DNA of 64,000 nt. Source: Treponema sp. JC4. Lineage in GTDB: Bacteria; Spirochaetota; Spirochaetia; Treponematales; Treponemataceae. The translations under genes were made by a program, and so were the position numbers. Shown in pieces: positions 16,486 to 25,500 of the stretch (position 1 is the first letter of the stretch; every line of letters starts with the position of its first letter). The stretch lies in contig NZ_AJGU01000004.1 in the NCBI RefSeq assembly GCF_000260795.1, positions 90,977 to 154,976 on the forward strand, in the 5' to 3' direction. The notes beneath the pieces were generated by a model, which saw only the letters and a list, made by a program, of their open reading frames with translations, was not told the DNA's origin and made no database searches.

Positions 16486-17745
16486 ATGAAATTGTATTCG
16501 GGTTCACAGGTTTTTAAATTCTGCGCTTTGACGGCGGTTTTGGTTTTTGGTGTTTCAACTTTTACTGGAAGACGGTCTTTTGCAAAAGATGAAGCAGGGG
16601 CTGCAGACCGGGACGAGACTGGCGCTGTTAATGAGAAGATAAATCCCGATGGACAGATTTCAAGTGCGGAAGGAAGTCAGCAGGGTAATGAGCTGATTGA
16701 CGGGCTGGAGCAGAATCCGGCGGTAATCATCCCTGTTTCTACGGGAGGCGCTAACTATACCCAGGATGAGCAGCAGAATATTGGTGTTTATGCTGCCTGT
16801 AACGAAGCGGTTGTGAACATTAATACTAAGGTGACGAGTTACGACTGGTTTCTGGAGCCTTATGTGCAGGACGGTGGTTCCGGGTCGGGCTCGATTATTG
16901 ATAAACGCGGCTATATTCTGACTAACGTGCACGTGATTCAGGGGGCGACTAAGATTTATGTTTCGCTTTTTGACGGCACTCAGTATGAGGCGGAGGTGGT
17001 TGGTCAGGATCTGGACAGCGACCTTGCGGTGATTAAGTTTACGCCGCCAAGCGGAATGGAACTGAAGACGATTTCTTTTGGGGATTCTACGGCGCTTAAG
17101 GTTGGGCAGAAGGTGATTGCGATTGGTAACCCTTTTGGTATGGAACGTACGATGACGACCGGAATTGTTTCGGGGCTGGGACGACCTATTCAGAATTCCA
17201 ATAACAGAATTATCCGCAATATGATTCAGACGGATGCTTCGATTAACCCGGGAAACTCGGGCGGGCCTTTGCTGGATACTAACGGACGCATGATAGGAAT
17301 CAACACGATGATTATGTCTTCTTCGGGAAGTTCAAGCGGGGTTGGTTTTGCGGTGCCTAGCGAGACTGCGGTGCGCGTTGTTGCGGATTTGATTAAATAC
17401 GGAAAGGTAAACCGGGGAACTATTGCGGCTCGGCTTGTTCAGAACAGCCGTCGTATTGCCCAGTATGCGGGCCTTGATATTGCGACTGGTATGCTTGTTT
17501 CGGAAGTTACTAAAGGCGGAAATGCTGAGGCTGCCGGACTTAGGGGCGGTTCTGAAGCGGCTTACTATGGAAACCGAAGCAGCGTGATTTATCTGGGCGG
17601 CGATATTATTACAAAAATTGATGATGTTGATGTGAAGACTCTGGCTGATTATTATTCGGCGCTGGAGAGTAAAAGACCGGGAGATGTGATTACGGTGGTT
17701 GTGCGTCGGGGAAGACGTAATGAGAGTTTGCGAATAAAGTTGTAA
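16486..17745 (+). CDS. htrA: HtrA/Deg-family serine protease with PDZ domain
   Basis: 419 aa from the ATG at 16486 (TATAAT at 16440-16445). A signal anchor or signal peptide at about residues 8-35 sends it to the periplasm. The protease domain has His in TNVHVIQG, Asp in DSDLAVIKF and Ser in GNSGGPLLD, the full catalytic triad. A PDZ domain fills the C-terminus (MLVSEVTKGGNAEAAGL, GGDIITKIDDVDVKTLADY). Its job is quality control of misfolded envelope proteins. Element copy 2 ends directly before its promoter. Confidence 0.95.
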   Translation: MKLYSGSQVFKFCALTAVLVFGVSTFTGRRSFAKDEAGAADRDETGAVNEKINPDGQISSAEGSQQGNELIDGLEQNPAVIIPVSTGGANYTQDEQQNIGVYAACNEAVVNINTKVTSYDWFLEPYVQDGGSGSGSIIDKRGYILTNVHVIQGATKIYVSLFDGTQYEAEVVGQDLDSDLAVIKFTPPSGMELKTISFGDSTALKVGQKVIAIGNPFGMERTMTTGIVSGLGRPIQNSNNRIIRNMIQTDASINPGNSGGPLLDTNGRMIGINTMIMSSSGSSSGVGFAVPSETAVRVVADLIKYGKVNRGTIAARLVQNSRRIAQYAGLDIATGMLVSEVTKGGNAEAAGLRGGSEAAYYGNRSSVIYLGGDIITKIDDVDVKTLADYYSALESKRPGDVITVVVRRGRRNESLRIKL

Positions 17746-17843
17746 TTTTGATTATAATGTCAGCAGGATGCTTGCAGACTGCTGATGTTGCCGTGACGAA
17801 GACTGTTATTGTTCAGAAAATTACGACGGCAACAGGAGATTAA

Positions 17844-19841
17844 ATGCGACGATTTGAGGTTGTTTCGCCTTTTGAACCAAGCGGGGATCAGGGGCAGGCG
17901 ATAGAAAAGCTTTCTGAAGGATTTTTGCGGGGTGATAAGTATCAGACCCTTAAGGGCGTTACGGGCTCTGGAAAAACCTTTACCATGGCAAAAATCATTG
18001 AAAAGGTTCAGCGGCCGACTTTGATTTTGAGTCACAACAAAACTCTTTCTGCCCAGCTTTACCGCGAGTTCAAATCTTTCTTTCCTAATAATGCGGTTGA
18101 ATATTTTGTTTCTTACTACGACTACTACCAGCCAGAAGCTTACGTTGCGGCGCGTGACCTTTATATAGAAAAAGACTGCGATATCAACAAGGAAATTGAC
18201 CAGCTGCGTCTGAGTGCCACCTACAGCCTTATGGAGCGCCGGGATGTAATTGTTGTTGCCACTGTTTCCTGCATTTACGGTCTTGGTATGCCGGATTTGT
18301 ATAAGGAAATGCGCGTTCACGTGGAAAAGGGGCAGGTTCTGAATACAAAGAAGTTTGCCGAACAGCTGATTTCCCTGCAGTATTCGAGAAATGATGATGT
18401 ACTTGACCGGGGCAACTTCCGCATTAAGGGTGACGTTATCGAAGTTTTTCCGCCTTACATGGAAACTGACGCCGCCTACCGCATTGAGCTTGACTGGGAC
18501 GAAGTTGTGAAAATCCGCCGTTTTGACGTGTTGAACCGCAGCGTCTTGGAAGAGCTTGATGAAACGGTTTTTTACCCGGCAAAGCACTTTGTTGTGCCTC
18601 ATGATAAGCTGCTTGAATCCTGTGACAGAATCCAGAAGGAAATGGAAGAGCGGGTTGAAGAGTTCAGGGCGTCCGGCAAAATGCTGGAAGCCGAGCGCCT
18701 TAAAACCCGAACAACTTACGATATTGAAATGCTTAAGGAAATGGGAACCTGCCCGGGAATCGAAAATTATTCGGGCCCTATTTCCGGCCGAAGCCGCGGA
18801 CAGCCGCCTGCAACCCTTTTGCATTACTTCCCGGATGACTTTTTGTGCATGATTGACGAGGCTCACGTTTCTGTTCCTCAGATTGGTGCCATGTACGAAG
18901 GCGACCGCAGCCGCAAGCAGAATCTTATTGATTTTGGTTTCCGCCTGCCGAGTGCCCTTGATAACCGCCCGCTTAAAAAAGAAGAGTTTGATAAAAAAAT
19001 AAATCAGGTGATTTACGTTACCGCAACTCCGCGTCCGGATGAAATTAAGCAGAGTACTCAGGTTGTTGAGCAGCTTATCCGCCCGACAGGTCTTCTTGAC
19101 CCGGAAATTGAAGTGCGGCCTAGCGAAGGTCAGATGGAAGATATTTACCGGGAGATTAAAGACCGTATTGCCCGCCAGGAGCGCAGCCTTGTTCTGACTC
19201 TGACTAAAAAGATGGCGGAGGATTTGACGGATTATCTTACTGAGCTTGATTTAAAGGTAAAATATATTCATTCTGAAATTGACACTTTTGAACGTGTTGA
19301 GATTTTGAAGAGCCTTCGCGAGGGTGAAATTGACGTTCTGATTGGAATTAACCTTTTGCGAGAGGGAATCGACCTGCCGGAAGTCAGCTTTATCGCAATT
19401 CTGGATGCCGATAAAATCGGATTTTTGCGCTCGGAAACTTCTCTGATTCAGATAATCGGGCGTGCGGCTCGAAATGCGGAAGGTAAGGTTGTGATGTATG
19501 CTGACCACAAAAGTCCTGCCATGGAAGCCGCAATCAAGGAAACCGCCCATCGCCGCGAAGTTCAGATGGCTTACAACAAGGAACACGGAATTACGCCTAA
19601 GACAATCAAAAAGGCGGTTCAGGATATTCTTGTTCACGAAAAAACTGATGCCGACGAAGATGCCCGCATGAATGTAGAAGTGCTTAAAAAATCTGCGAAC
19701 CTCTTTAATCCTGGAGAGCGTAAAAAACTGATTAAGGCTTTGACAAAACAGATGAGCGATTGTGCCGACAGAATGGAATACGAGCAGGCTGCAGCTATCC
19801 GCGACCAGATTAGGGAAATTGAGGCACAATATGGTAAATAA
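17844..19841 (+). CDS. uvrB: Excinuclease ABC subunit B
   Basis: 665 aa helicase-like subunit of nucleotide excision repair. Walker A is GVTGSGKTF (about residue 37), the beta-hairpin region YFVSYYDYYQPEAYV (about 91-105), the DEAH-type box MIDEAH (about 336), and motifs IIGRAARN and GINLLREGIDLPE follow. The UVR domain for UvrC contact is at the end (LTKQMSDCADRMEYEQAAAI). The ATG follows a GGAG site. Length and all motifs are normal. Confidence 0.98.
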   Translation: MRRFEVVSPFEPSGDQGQAIEKLSEGFLRGDKYQTLKGVTGSGKTFTMAKIIEKVQRPTLILSHNKTLSAQLYREFKSFFPNNAVEYFVSYYDYYQPEAYVAARDLYIEKDCDINKEIDQLRLSATYSLMERRDVIVVATVSCIYGLGMPDLYKEMRVHVEKGQVLNTKKFAEQLISLQYSRNDDVLDRGNFRIKGDVIEVFPPYMETDAAYRIELDWDEVVKIRRFDVLNRSVLEELDETVFYPAKHFVVPHDKLLESCDRIQKEMEERVEEFRASGKMLEAERLKTRTTYDIEMLKEMGTCPGIENYSGPISGRSRGQPPATLLHYFPDDFLCMIDEAHVSVPQIGAMYEGDRSRKQNLIDFGFRLPSALDNRPLKKEEFDKKINQVIYVTATPRPDEIKQSTQVVEQLIRPTGLLDPEIEVRPSEGQMEDIYREIKDRIARQERSLVLTLTKKMAEDLTDYLTELDLKVKYIHSEIDTFERVEILKSLREGEIDVLIGINLLREGIDLPEVSFIAILDADKIGFLRSETSLIQIIGRAARNAEGKVVMYADHKSPAMEAAIKETAHRREVQMAYNKEHGITPKTIKKAVQDILVHEKTDADEDARMNVEVLKKSANLFNPGERKKLIKALTKQMSDCADRMEYEQAAAIRDQIREIEAQYGK

Positions 19842-19853
19842 GGTTTGCTATGG

Positions 19854-19882
19854 TTGACTTTATTTTCTATTTTCTATATATT
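19854..19882 (+). promoter_or_regulatory. Sigma-70 promoter of rpmB
   Basis: TTGACT (19854-19859), 17-nt spacer, TATATT (19877-19882). The rpmB ATG lies 50 nt further with AAGGAAGG as the ribosome binding site. Confidence 0.75.
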
Positions 19883-19932
19883 TTTTAAACTACTTTTTAA
19901 TCTGAATTTCATTGTAAGGAAGGAAATAGATT

Positions 19933-20160
19933 ATGTCTAGAATGTGTGATGTTTGCGGAAAAGGCGTTATGTCTGGAAATAAAGTAAGTAAATCTTATAA
20001 CCATACACGCAGAACTTGGAGACCAAATCTTCATACTATCAGAGCTGACCTTGGAAACGGAACTGTACGCACAATCAAAATCTGCATGAACTGCTTGAAT
20101 GCTGGTTTTGTTACAAAGAAAGTAAGAGTTCCAAAAGAAGCTCAGGTAGAAAACAAATAG
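19933..20160 (+). CDS. rpmB: Ribosomal protein L28 (bL28)
   Basis: 75 aa. It starts SRMCDVCGKGVMSGNKVS and has the family core NHTRRTWRPNLHTI. Two Cys pairs (CDVC and CMNC) make this the zinc-binding form of L28, which matters for metal homeostasis because many bacteria keep a zinc-free paralogue. It is a single-gene unit, with its own promoter and terminator. Confidence 0.97.
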   Translation: MSRMCDVCGKGVMSGNKVSKSYNHTRRTWRPNLHTIRADLGNGTVRTIKICMNCLNAGFVTKKVRVPKEAQVENK

Positions 20161-20193
20161 TTTGAATTTGTGTCTATTACAAACGCTTTGAAA

Positions 20194-20220
20194 GCCGTCC
20201 TGAATCAAGGGCGGTTTTTT
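20194..20220 (+). terminator. Intrinsic terminator of rpmB
   Basis: Stem GCCGTCC/GGGCGGT (20194-20200, 20209-20215) with an AT-rich loop and a T-run; 34 nt after the rpmB stop. Confidence 0.85.
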
Positions 20221-20235
20221 ATTTTAACGCCCTGT

Positions 20236-21114
20236 TTATGTTTCAATTGTGAGTCTGTCATAAGCCGGCAAAACAGACTTGCATTTTTCAAGAGCCGGCA
20301 CATTTGGAAGCTGTTCATTTATATATTTGATAATTTCTTCGTGGCTGTTTTCGTGGGTAATATGAGTCATCCAGACGTGTTCTGCGGGGATTTTTGCGGC
20401 GCACTGCATGGCCTGAAGAATCGTGAAGTGGGTAGAATGTTCCTTTACGCGAAGACCGTCAATTATCAGGTGTTCAAGTTTTCCACAATTTTTATTTATC
20501 AGTTCAAGTGAAGAATCTTCTATATAATTTAAATCTGTAAGATAGGCGATGGATTTTTTTTCGCCCTTGTCGTTACTTTCTGTAAGAAGCCAGCCTGTAA
20601 CAGGGAGACTTCCGTGCATCATAGGGATTGGGGTGATTTTTATATCGCCGTAATCAAAAGTACTTTCCGGGGCGAAGAGCTGGATTTTTGCAACTCCGCC
20701 ACCCTGCTTGTGGGTACGGAAAACATAGTCAAAGCGGACTTCTACATCCCTGAGGGTGTTTTGATTTGTATAAATCGGGATAGGCGGCTTTTTCATCTGT
20801 TCAATGGCTTTTGGATTTGTGACCTTGTGAGAAAAAGCTGTTGAAAAAATGCGGAGGTCATCGAGGCCGTGCAGGTGGTCGGCGTGTGAGTGGGTAAGTA
20901 GAACTGCATCAACTTCGCGTATATTATTTTCCAGGGCCTGCAGGCGGAATTCGGGGCCGCAGTCAATCAGAAGGTGCTTTCCGCCATCTGTGATAACGTA
21001 AGCTGAACAGCGGTAGCGTCTGTCGTGCGGGTCGCTTGATTTGCAAACCTTGCAGTCGCAGCCTATTACCGGAATTCCATGACTTGTGCCTGTGCCTAAG
21101 AAAGTAAGTTTCAT
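20236..21114 (-). CDS. MBL-fold metal-dependent hydrolase (PhnP-like)
   Basis: 292 aa from the ATG at 21114, chosen because KLTFLGTGTSHGIPVIGC is the normal family start; the 23 extra upstream codons are not conserved in character. The HSHADH metal motif (LLTHSHADHLHGLDDLR) is present, and CDCKVCKSSDPHDRRYR matches the PhnP/YycJ-like subgroup. Cytoplasmic phosphodiesterase activity is likely, but the substrate is not evident. It is convergent with rpmB. Confidence 0.85.
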   Translation of the reverse strand: MKLTFLGTGTSHGIPVIGCDCKVCKSSDPHDRRYRCSAYVITDGGKHLLIDCGPEFRLQALENNIREVDAVLLTHSHADHLHGLDDLRIFSTAFSHKVTNPKAIEQMKKPPIPIYTNQNTLRDVEVRFDYVFRTHKQGGGVAKIQLFAPESTFDYGDIKITPIPMMHGSLPVTGWLLTESNDKGEKKSIAYLTDLNYIEDSSLELINKNCGKLEHLIIDGLRVKEHSTHFTILQAMQCAAKIPAEHVWMTHITHENSHEEIIKYINEQLPNVPALEKCKSVLPAYDRLTIET

Positions 21115-21233
21115 ATTAAAATTATAGGACGGATAATTGAAAAAAGAAAGAGTTAGCTGGAGGAGGCGTCCCCTCCCACCCACACTCCTATCCCATATCT
21201 TCTATTAATATTTAAAAATACTTAATTTCTTCA

Positions 21234-21260
21234 TTGACATGAAAAAGTGAATTTTATACA
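21234..21260 (+). promoter_or_regulatory. Promoter of the liv leader
   Basis: TTGACA (21234-21239), about 15-nt spacer, TATACA (21255-21260). Transcription would start near 21267, a few bases before the terminator hairpin. Confidence 0.65.
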
Positions 21261-21272
21261 CTTAAAAAGTGA

Positions 21273-21322
21273 GCGGAAGGCAGTGGTGTCCGAGTTTGAA
21301 CCAGGCATTCCGCATTTTTTTT
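21273..21322 (+). terminator. Promoter-proximal intrinsic terminator in the liv leader
   Basis: GCGGAA ... TTCCGC (21273-21278, 21308-21313) with an inner TGGT/ACCA pairing, then A and eight T. It begins within about 10 nt of the predicted transcription start and stands about 30 nt before livH, so it either makes a terminated RNA of about 55 nt or works as an attenuator. Confidence 0.7.
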
Positions 21323-21351
21323 GTAAAATCGTTTTATGATGGAGGATAACG

Positions 21352-22251
21352 TTGGACGGAGCTAGTATGTTTTTACAGCAGTTAATCAACGGCTTATCAC
21401 TTGGAAGTATTTATGCCCTTATCGCTTTGGGCTACACAATGGTTTATGGTATTGTAAAGCTTATCAACTTTGCACATGGTGATGTTATGATGCTGGGTGC
21501 TTATGCCGGCTATTTTGTTTTGCGTGCTATGGGTGCTAACGTGGCTGGTATGACCTGTGCATTCCTTGCTGCCATGATTTTCTGCGGACTTTTTTCTCTT
21601 GTTATTGAACGTTTTGCCTATCGTCCGCTTCGTAATGCCCCTCGCTTGAATTCTTTGATTACTGCGATTGCGGTTGAACTTATTTTGCAGAACGTTATGC
21701 GTGTTCTTCCTTTTGTTGGTCCTAACCCTCGTCAGTATCCTACAATGCCACTTTTGAACTACTCTTTGGGAGTGGTTTCTATTTCTAACCTTCAGCTGAT
21801 TGTAATTATTTCTTCTGCAGTGCTGATGGTTGCCCTTAATATTCTTGTAAATTACACAAAAACCGGTAAGGCTATGCGCGCCGTTTCTTTTGATATGGGT
21901 GCTTCAAGCCTTATGGGTATTAGCGTAAATAAAACTATTGCAATTACCTTTGTTATTGGTTCGGTTCTTGCTGGTGCGGGCGGTGTTCTTTATGCAACTG
22001 CTTACCCTCAGATTGATCCGATGATGGGTTATATGCCTGGTCTTAAGGCCTTTGTTGCTGCCGTTCTTGGCGGTATTGGTTCTATTCCTGGTGCTATGGT
22101 TGGTGGTGTAATTCTTGGAATTGCAGAAACTTTGACTAAGGGATTTATTTCTTCCCAGTATGCAGATGCAATTTCTTTTGCAATTCTGATTGTTATTCTT
22201 CTTGTAAAACCAACCGGTTTGTTTGGTTCTAAGAGAACTGTAAAGGTATAA
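21352..22251 (+). CDS. livH: Branched-chain amino-acid ABC transporter permease LivH
   Basis: 299 aa, about eight membrane helices. The segment LNGLSLGSIYALIALGYTMV-like start (INGLSLGSIYALIALGY) and VKLINFAHGDVMMLGAY are family signatures. The TTG at 21352 has GGAGG six nt upstream; an ATG at 21367 with its own GGAG is the alternative. It forms the membrane channel with LivM. It heads a tight livHMGF cluster that lacks a periplasmic binding-protein gene here. Confidence 0.92.
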   Translation: MDGASMFLQQLINGLSLGSIYALIALGYTMVYGIVKLINFAHGDVMMLGAYAGYFVLRAMGANVAGMTCAFLAAMIFCGLFSLVIERFAYRPLRNAPRLNSLITAIAVELILQNVMRVLPFVGPNPRQYPTMPLLNYSLGVVSISNLQLIVIISSAVLMVALNILVNYTKTGKAMRAVSFDMGASSLMGISVNKTIAITFVIGSVLAGAGGVLYATAYPQIDPMMGYMPGLKAFVAAVLGGIGSIPGAMVGGVILGIAETLTKGFISSQYADAISFAILIVILLVKPTGLFGSKRTVKV

Positions 22252-22262
22252 GGGGGCGGGGT

Positions 22263-23267
22263 ATGAAAAATAAGTTTGTTAGAAGCACAATAATTCTTGC
22301 CTGCTTTGCATTTGCGGCACTTTTTATTCCGTCTGTTTTAATTAAGTTTGAAATTATGGACGCTTATACAGCTCAGATTATCAACCTGGGCGGTATTAAT
22401 GCCATTATGGCTTTGAGCGTAAATATTATCTGTGGTATTACAGGTCAGCTTTCGCTTGGTCAGGCTGGATTTATGGCTATCGGCTGTTATTCTACAATTA
22501 TGTTGAATGAGGTTGCAGGTCTTCCTCTTAGCGTAAGTATTATTATTGCAGCTTTGATTACAGCCTTCTTTGGATTTTTAATCGGCTTTCCAACTTTGAA
22601 GCTGGACGGCGACTATCTTGCAATCGTAACTTTAGGCTTTGGTGAAATTATCCGCGTAGTTTTAGTAAACCTTAAGGCTCTTACAGGTGGTCCAAACGGT
22701 AAGCAGTTTACAACTATGATGGCTTTTGACGCTAATCTTGCCTTCTTCTGTATTATAGGAACGCTGATTTTACTGATTGTTTTGATTCAGAACTTTATCC
22801 GCTCGACATACGGCCGTGCAATTCTTGCGGTTCGTGATGATGAAATTGCTGCAAACAGCTCGGGCATTCCGATTTTCAAATACAAAATGATTGGTTTTGT
22901 TATTGCTTCTTTTGTAGCTGGAATCGGCGGCGGCCTTTACGTTTCTTTAATCGGCTTTGTAAAACCTGAACAGGCTTCTTTCAACAACTCCATCAACTAT
23001 CTGATTTATGTTGTTCTTGGCGGTATGGGTTCTACAACCGGTTCAGTTCTTGCAGCCTTTGTTTTGACTTATCTGCAGGAATTCCTCCGTTTCTTAAAGA
23101 ACTTCAGACTTTTGATTTATCCTGTAATTTTGATTATCGTAATGCTTTTCCGCCCTCAGGGACTTCTTGGCTTTAAGGAATTCTCTTTTGTGGGCTTTGT
23201 TGACTGGATTAAGGCCGGCGGATTAAAGAAAGTATTTTCAAAGAAAAGTGCAGGGGAGGCAAAATAA
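22263..23267 (+). CDS. livM: Branched-chain amino-acid ABC transporter permease LivM
   Basis: 334 aa, multi-helix inner-membrane permease. ITGQLSLGQAGFMAIGCY and the coupling region FPTLKLDGDYLAIVTLGFGE are characteristic, as is the C-terminal RPQGLLG. It starts 11 nt after livH with GGGGCGGGG upstream, and its TAATG stop overlaps the livG start by one base. Confidence 0.94.
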   Translation: MKNKFVRSTIILACFAFAALFIPSVLIKFEIMDAYTAQIINLGGINAIMALSVNIICGITGQLSLGQAGFMAIGCYSTIMLNEVAGLPLSVSIIIAALITAFFGFLIGFPTLKLDGDYLAIVTLGFGEIIRVVLVNLKALTGGPNGKQFTTMMAFDANLAFFCIIGTLILLIVLIQNFIRSTYGRAILAVRDDEIAANSSGIPIFKYKMIGFVIASFVAGIGGGLYVSLIGFVKPEQASFNNSINYLIYVVLGGMGSTTGSVLAAFVLTYLQEFLRFLKNFRLLIYPVILIIVMLFRPQGLLGFKEFSFVGFVDWIKAGGLKKVFSKKSAGEAK

Positions 23268-24070
23268 TGAGTGAAGAAAGAAAATCAGTTCTCCAGGCGG
23301 CAGATATTTCTATTGTATTTGGTGGTCTTACTGCGGTTGCTAATTTTTCCTGCGATCTTAAGGAAGGCGAATTAATTGGTTTGATTGGTCCTAACGGGGC
23401 TGGTAAAACTACTGTATTTAATATGCTGAGCGGAGTTTATACTCCTACAAGCGGTCAGATTACTTTCTGGGACAGAAACGGCAAGGTTCGGGTTACAAAT
23501 AAAAAATCTCCAGCCCAGCTTAATAAGATGGGTGTTGCGCGAACCTTCCAGAATATCCGCCTCTTTAACAGTCAGACAGTTGCTGATAATGTCCGCATTG
23601 CCCTTCATAATCAGAGAATCGTAAATCCTTTTGACGTGCTTCTTCGTCTGCCTCGTTTCCGCCGCGACGAACAGCTTATGGATCAGAAGGTAGATCAGCT
23701 TCTTGCAATTTTGAAGCTCAGCGAAAAGAAAAATGAGCTTGCAAAAAATCTTCCTTACGGTGAGCAGCGCAAGCTTGAAATTGCCCGTGCGCTTGCTTCT
23801 AATCCAAAGCTTCTTTTGCTTGATGAACCGGCTGCCGGAATGAACCCTCAGGAAACTGAAGAGCTGCGCCAGATGATTGAGCTTATCAGAAAGGAGTTTA
23901 AGCTTACTGTTCTTTTGATTGAGCACGACATGAAGTTTGTAATGAACATCTGCGAACGCATTATGGTTTTGAACTACGGCCGTATTATTGCGGAAGGAAG
24001 TCCGGCGGAGATTAAGTCGAACCCGGATGTTATCAAGGCATATCTTGGATCGGAGGCTGGAGCATGTTAA
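23267..24070 (+). CDS. livG: Branched-chain amino-acid ABC transporter ATPase LivG
   Basis: 267 aa. Walker A GPNGAGKTT (about residue 42), Q-loop ARTFQNIRLF, signature LPYGEQRKLEIARALAS and Walker B LLLLDEPAAGMNP are all intact, with the switch His in LLIEHDMKFVM. The start overlaps the livM stop and the end overlaps livF by 7 nt. Confidence 0.95.
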   Translation: MSEERKSVLQAADISIVFGGLTAVANFSCDLKEGELIGLIGPNGAGKTTVFNMLSGVYTPTSGQITFWDRNGKVRVTNKKSPAQLNKMGVARTFQNIRLFNSQTVADNVRIALHNQRIVNPFDVLLRLPRFRRDEQLMDQKVDQLLAILKLSEKKNELAKNLPYGEQRKLEIARALASNPKLLLLDEPAAGMNPQETEELRQMIELIRKEFKLTVLLIEHDMKFVMNICERIMVLNYGRIIAEGSPAEIKSNPDVIKAYLGSEAGAC

Positions 24071-24768
24071 AAGTAGAAAACTTAAGTGTAAATTACGGCT
24101 CGATTCGTGCCTTGAAAAATATTTCTTTTAATGTAGAAAAAGGTGAAATCATCACCCTGATTGGAAGTAACGGTGCTGGAAAAACAACAACCCTTCATTC
24201 TATTTCCAACCTTATTAAAAAGCAGAGCGGAACAATCACTTTTAACGGCGAAGACATTACAAATCTTGCTGCCGATAAAATCGTAACCCGCAATCTTATT
24301 CAGGTTCCGGAAGGACGCCGCATTTTCTTAAATCTTTCTGTAAAAGAAAATCTTGAGCTGGGCGCTTTTTTGCGTAACGACAAGGAGCAGATTGCCCGCG
24401 ATCAGGAAATGGTTTTTGAATACTTTCCTCGTCTTAAGGAACGAATCCGCCAGAGTGCGGGAACCTTGTCCGGTGGTGAACTTCAGATGCTGGCAATGGG
24501 ACGCGCCCTTATGGCACAGCCTCAGCTTCTGCTTCTGGACGAGCCTAGTATGGGTCTTGCTCCAATTTTTGTTGATGAAATCTTTAATATTGTTCAGAAA
24601 ATCAATCAGGCCGGTACAACTATTCTTTTAGTTGAGCAGAATGCATTTAAAGCTTTGTCAATTGCCAATAGAGGGTATATACTAGAAACAGGAGAAATTA
24701 CAAAAAGCGGTAATGCTCAGGATTTGATTTCTGATCCTGCCGTTAAGAGTGCTTACCTTGGTGGTTAG
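24064..24768 (+). CDS. livF: Branched-chain amino-acid ABC transporter ATPase LivF
   Basis: 234 aa. Walker A GSNGAGKTT, signature LSGGELQMLAMGRALM, Walker B LLLLDEPSMGLAP; the VPEGRRIFLNLSVKENLELG stretch is typical of LivF. It ends 30 nt before the CBS-ACT gene, which probably shares the transcript. Confidence 0.95.
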   Translation: MLKVENLSVNYGSIRALKNISFNVEKGEIITLIGSNGAGKTTTLHSISNLIKKQSGTITFNGEDITNLAADKIVTRNLIQVPEGRRIFLNLSVKENLELGAFLRNDKEQIARDQEMVFEYFPRLKERIRQSAGTLSGGELQMLAMGRALMAQPQLLLLDEPSMGLAPIFVDEIFNIVQKINQAGTTILLVEQNAFKALSIANRGYILETGEITKSGNAQDLISDPAVKSAYLGG

Positions 24769-24798
24769 CGCTGCGTCTGCAAGAATTAGGAGGCCTAT

Positions 24799-25443
24799 AT
24801 GATTATTAAAGACGTGATGACAAAAAATCCTGTTTGTGTTGAGGAAAATACACCTATAACAGAAGCAAAACAGTTAATGTTGAAAAACGGTTTTGGAAAA
24901 CTGCCGGTTTTGAACAGCTCAAAAAAACTGGTTGGAATTATCACAAAAAATGATATTGCAAAGGCTTCTCCTTCTGAAGCAACAACGCTTGATATGTACG
25001 AAATCAGCTATCTGCTTTCTAAATTGACCTGCGGAAAGTGCATGACTAAAAAGGTGCTTACCGTAAGCGAAAATGAGGTTGTCGAAGAAGCAGCAAGACT
25101 GATGATCGATAATGAAATCGGTTGTGTACCGGTTGTTGAAAATGATGTTGTAGTTGGAATTGTTACAGAAAGTGACCTCTTCCAGCTCTTTACAAATATG
25201 TTCGGTGCCCGCTACAAGGGAGTTCGCGCAAATTTCTACATGCAGGATAAGCCTGGCCAGCTTGCAGGTTTTGCGGCAAAGGTTGCAGAAGCAAAAGGTA
25301 ATGTAATTGCAATTGTAACCCGCGAATCTGAAAAGCAGGGAACCAGACGGGTAACTGTAAAGGCAACAGATATTTCCATTGATTCAATGAAGTCAATTCT
25401 TGCTGAATCAAATGCAGAAATTATAGATATCCGCGTGATTTAA
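24799..25443 (+). CDS. CBS-pair plus ACT domain sensor protein
   Basis: 214 aa. Two CBS motifs (about residues 1-60, DVMTKNPVCVEENTPI; and 75-130, CMTKKVLTVSENEVVEE) form a Bateman module that usually binds adenine nucleotides. An ACT-like domain follows (about 140-214, NFYMQDKPGQLAGFAAKVAEA), a fold that binds amino acids. Placement directly after livHMGF, with AGGAGG before the ATG, suggests that it senses energy and amino-acid state for the transporter or its regulator. Confidence 0.85.
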   Translation: MIIKDVMTKNPVCVEENTPITEAKQLMLKNGFGKLPVLNSSKKLVGIITKNDIAKASPSEATTLDMYEISYLLSKLTCGKCMTKKVLTVSENEVVEEAARLMIDNEIGCVPVVENDVVVGIVTESDLFQLFTNMFGARYKGVRANFYMQDKPGQLAGFAAKVAEAKGNVIAIVTRESEKQGTRRVTVKATDISIDSMKSILAESNAEIIDIRVI

Positions 25444-25460
25444 AATTTTTTTGAGTGTAA

Positions 25461-25489
25461 TTGTTATTAATCCGTTTGCCTTGTATAAT
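25461..25489 (+). promoter_or_regulatory. Promoter giving a nearly leaderless mRNA
   Basis: TTGTTA (25461-25466), 17-nt spacer, TATAAT (25484-25489); the ATG of the next gene is only 11 nt downstream, with no Shine-Dalgarno sequence. Confidence 0.65.
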
Positions 25490-25500
25490 ACACGGCGACA

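Noticed and set aside
17757..17843. 28-codon open frame between htrA and uvrB (starts MSAGCLQTADVAV)
   Set aside because: No Shine-Dalgarno, no family match and no coding bias that can be judged at this length; it overlaps the uvrB ribosome binding site, so it is probably only leader sequence.
21273..21313. GCGGAAGGCAGTGG stretch looked like a fragment of SRP RNA or a tRNA T-arm
   Set aside because: The SRP tetraloop context and the tRNA acceptor/anticodon arms are absent; it folds simply as a terminator hairpin.
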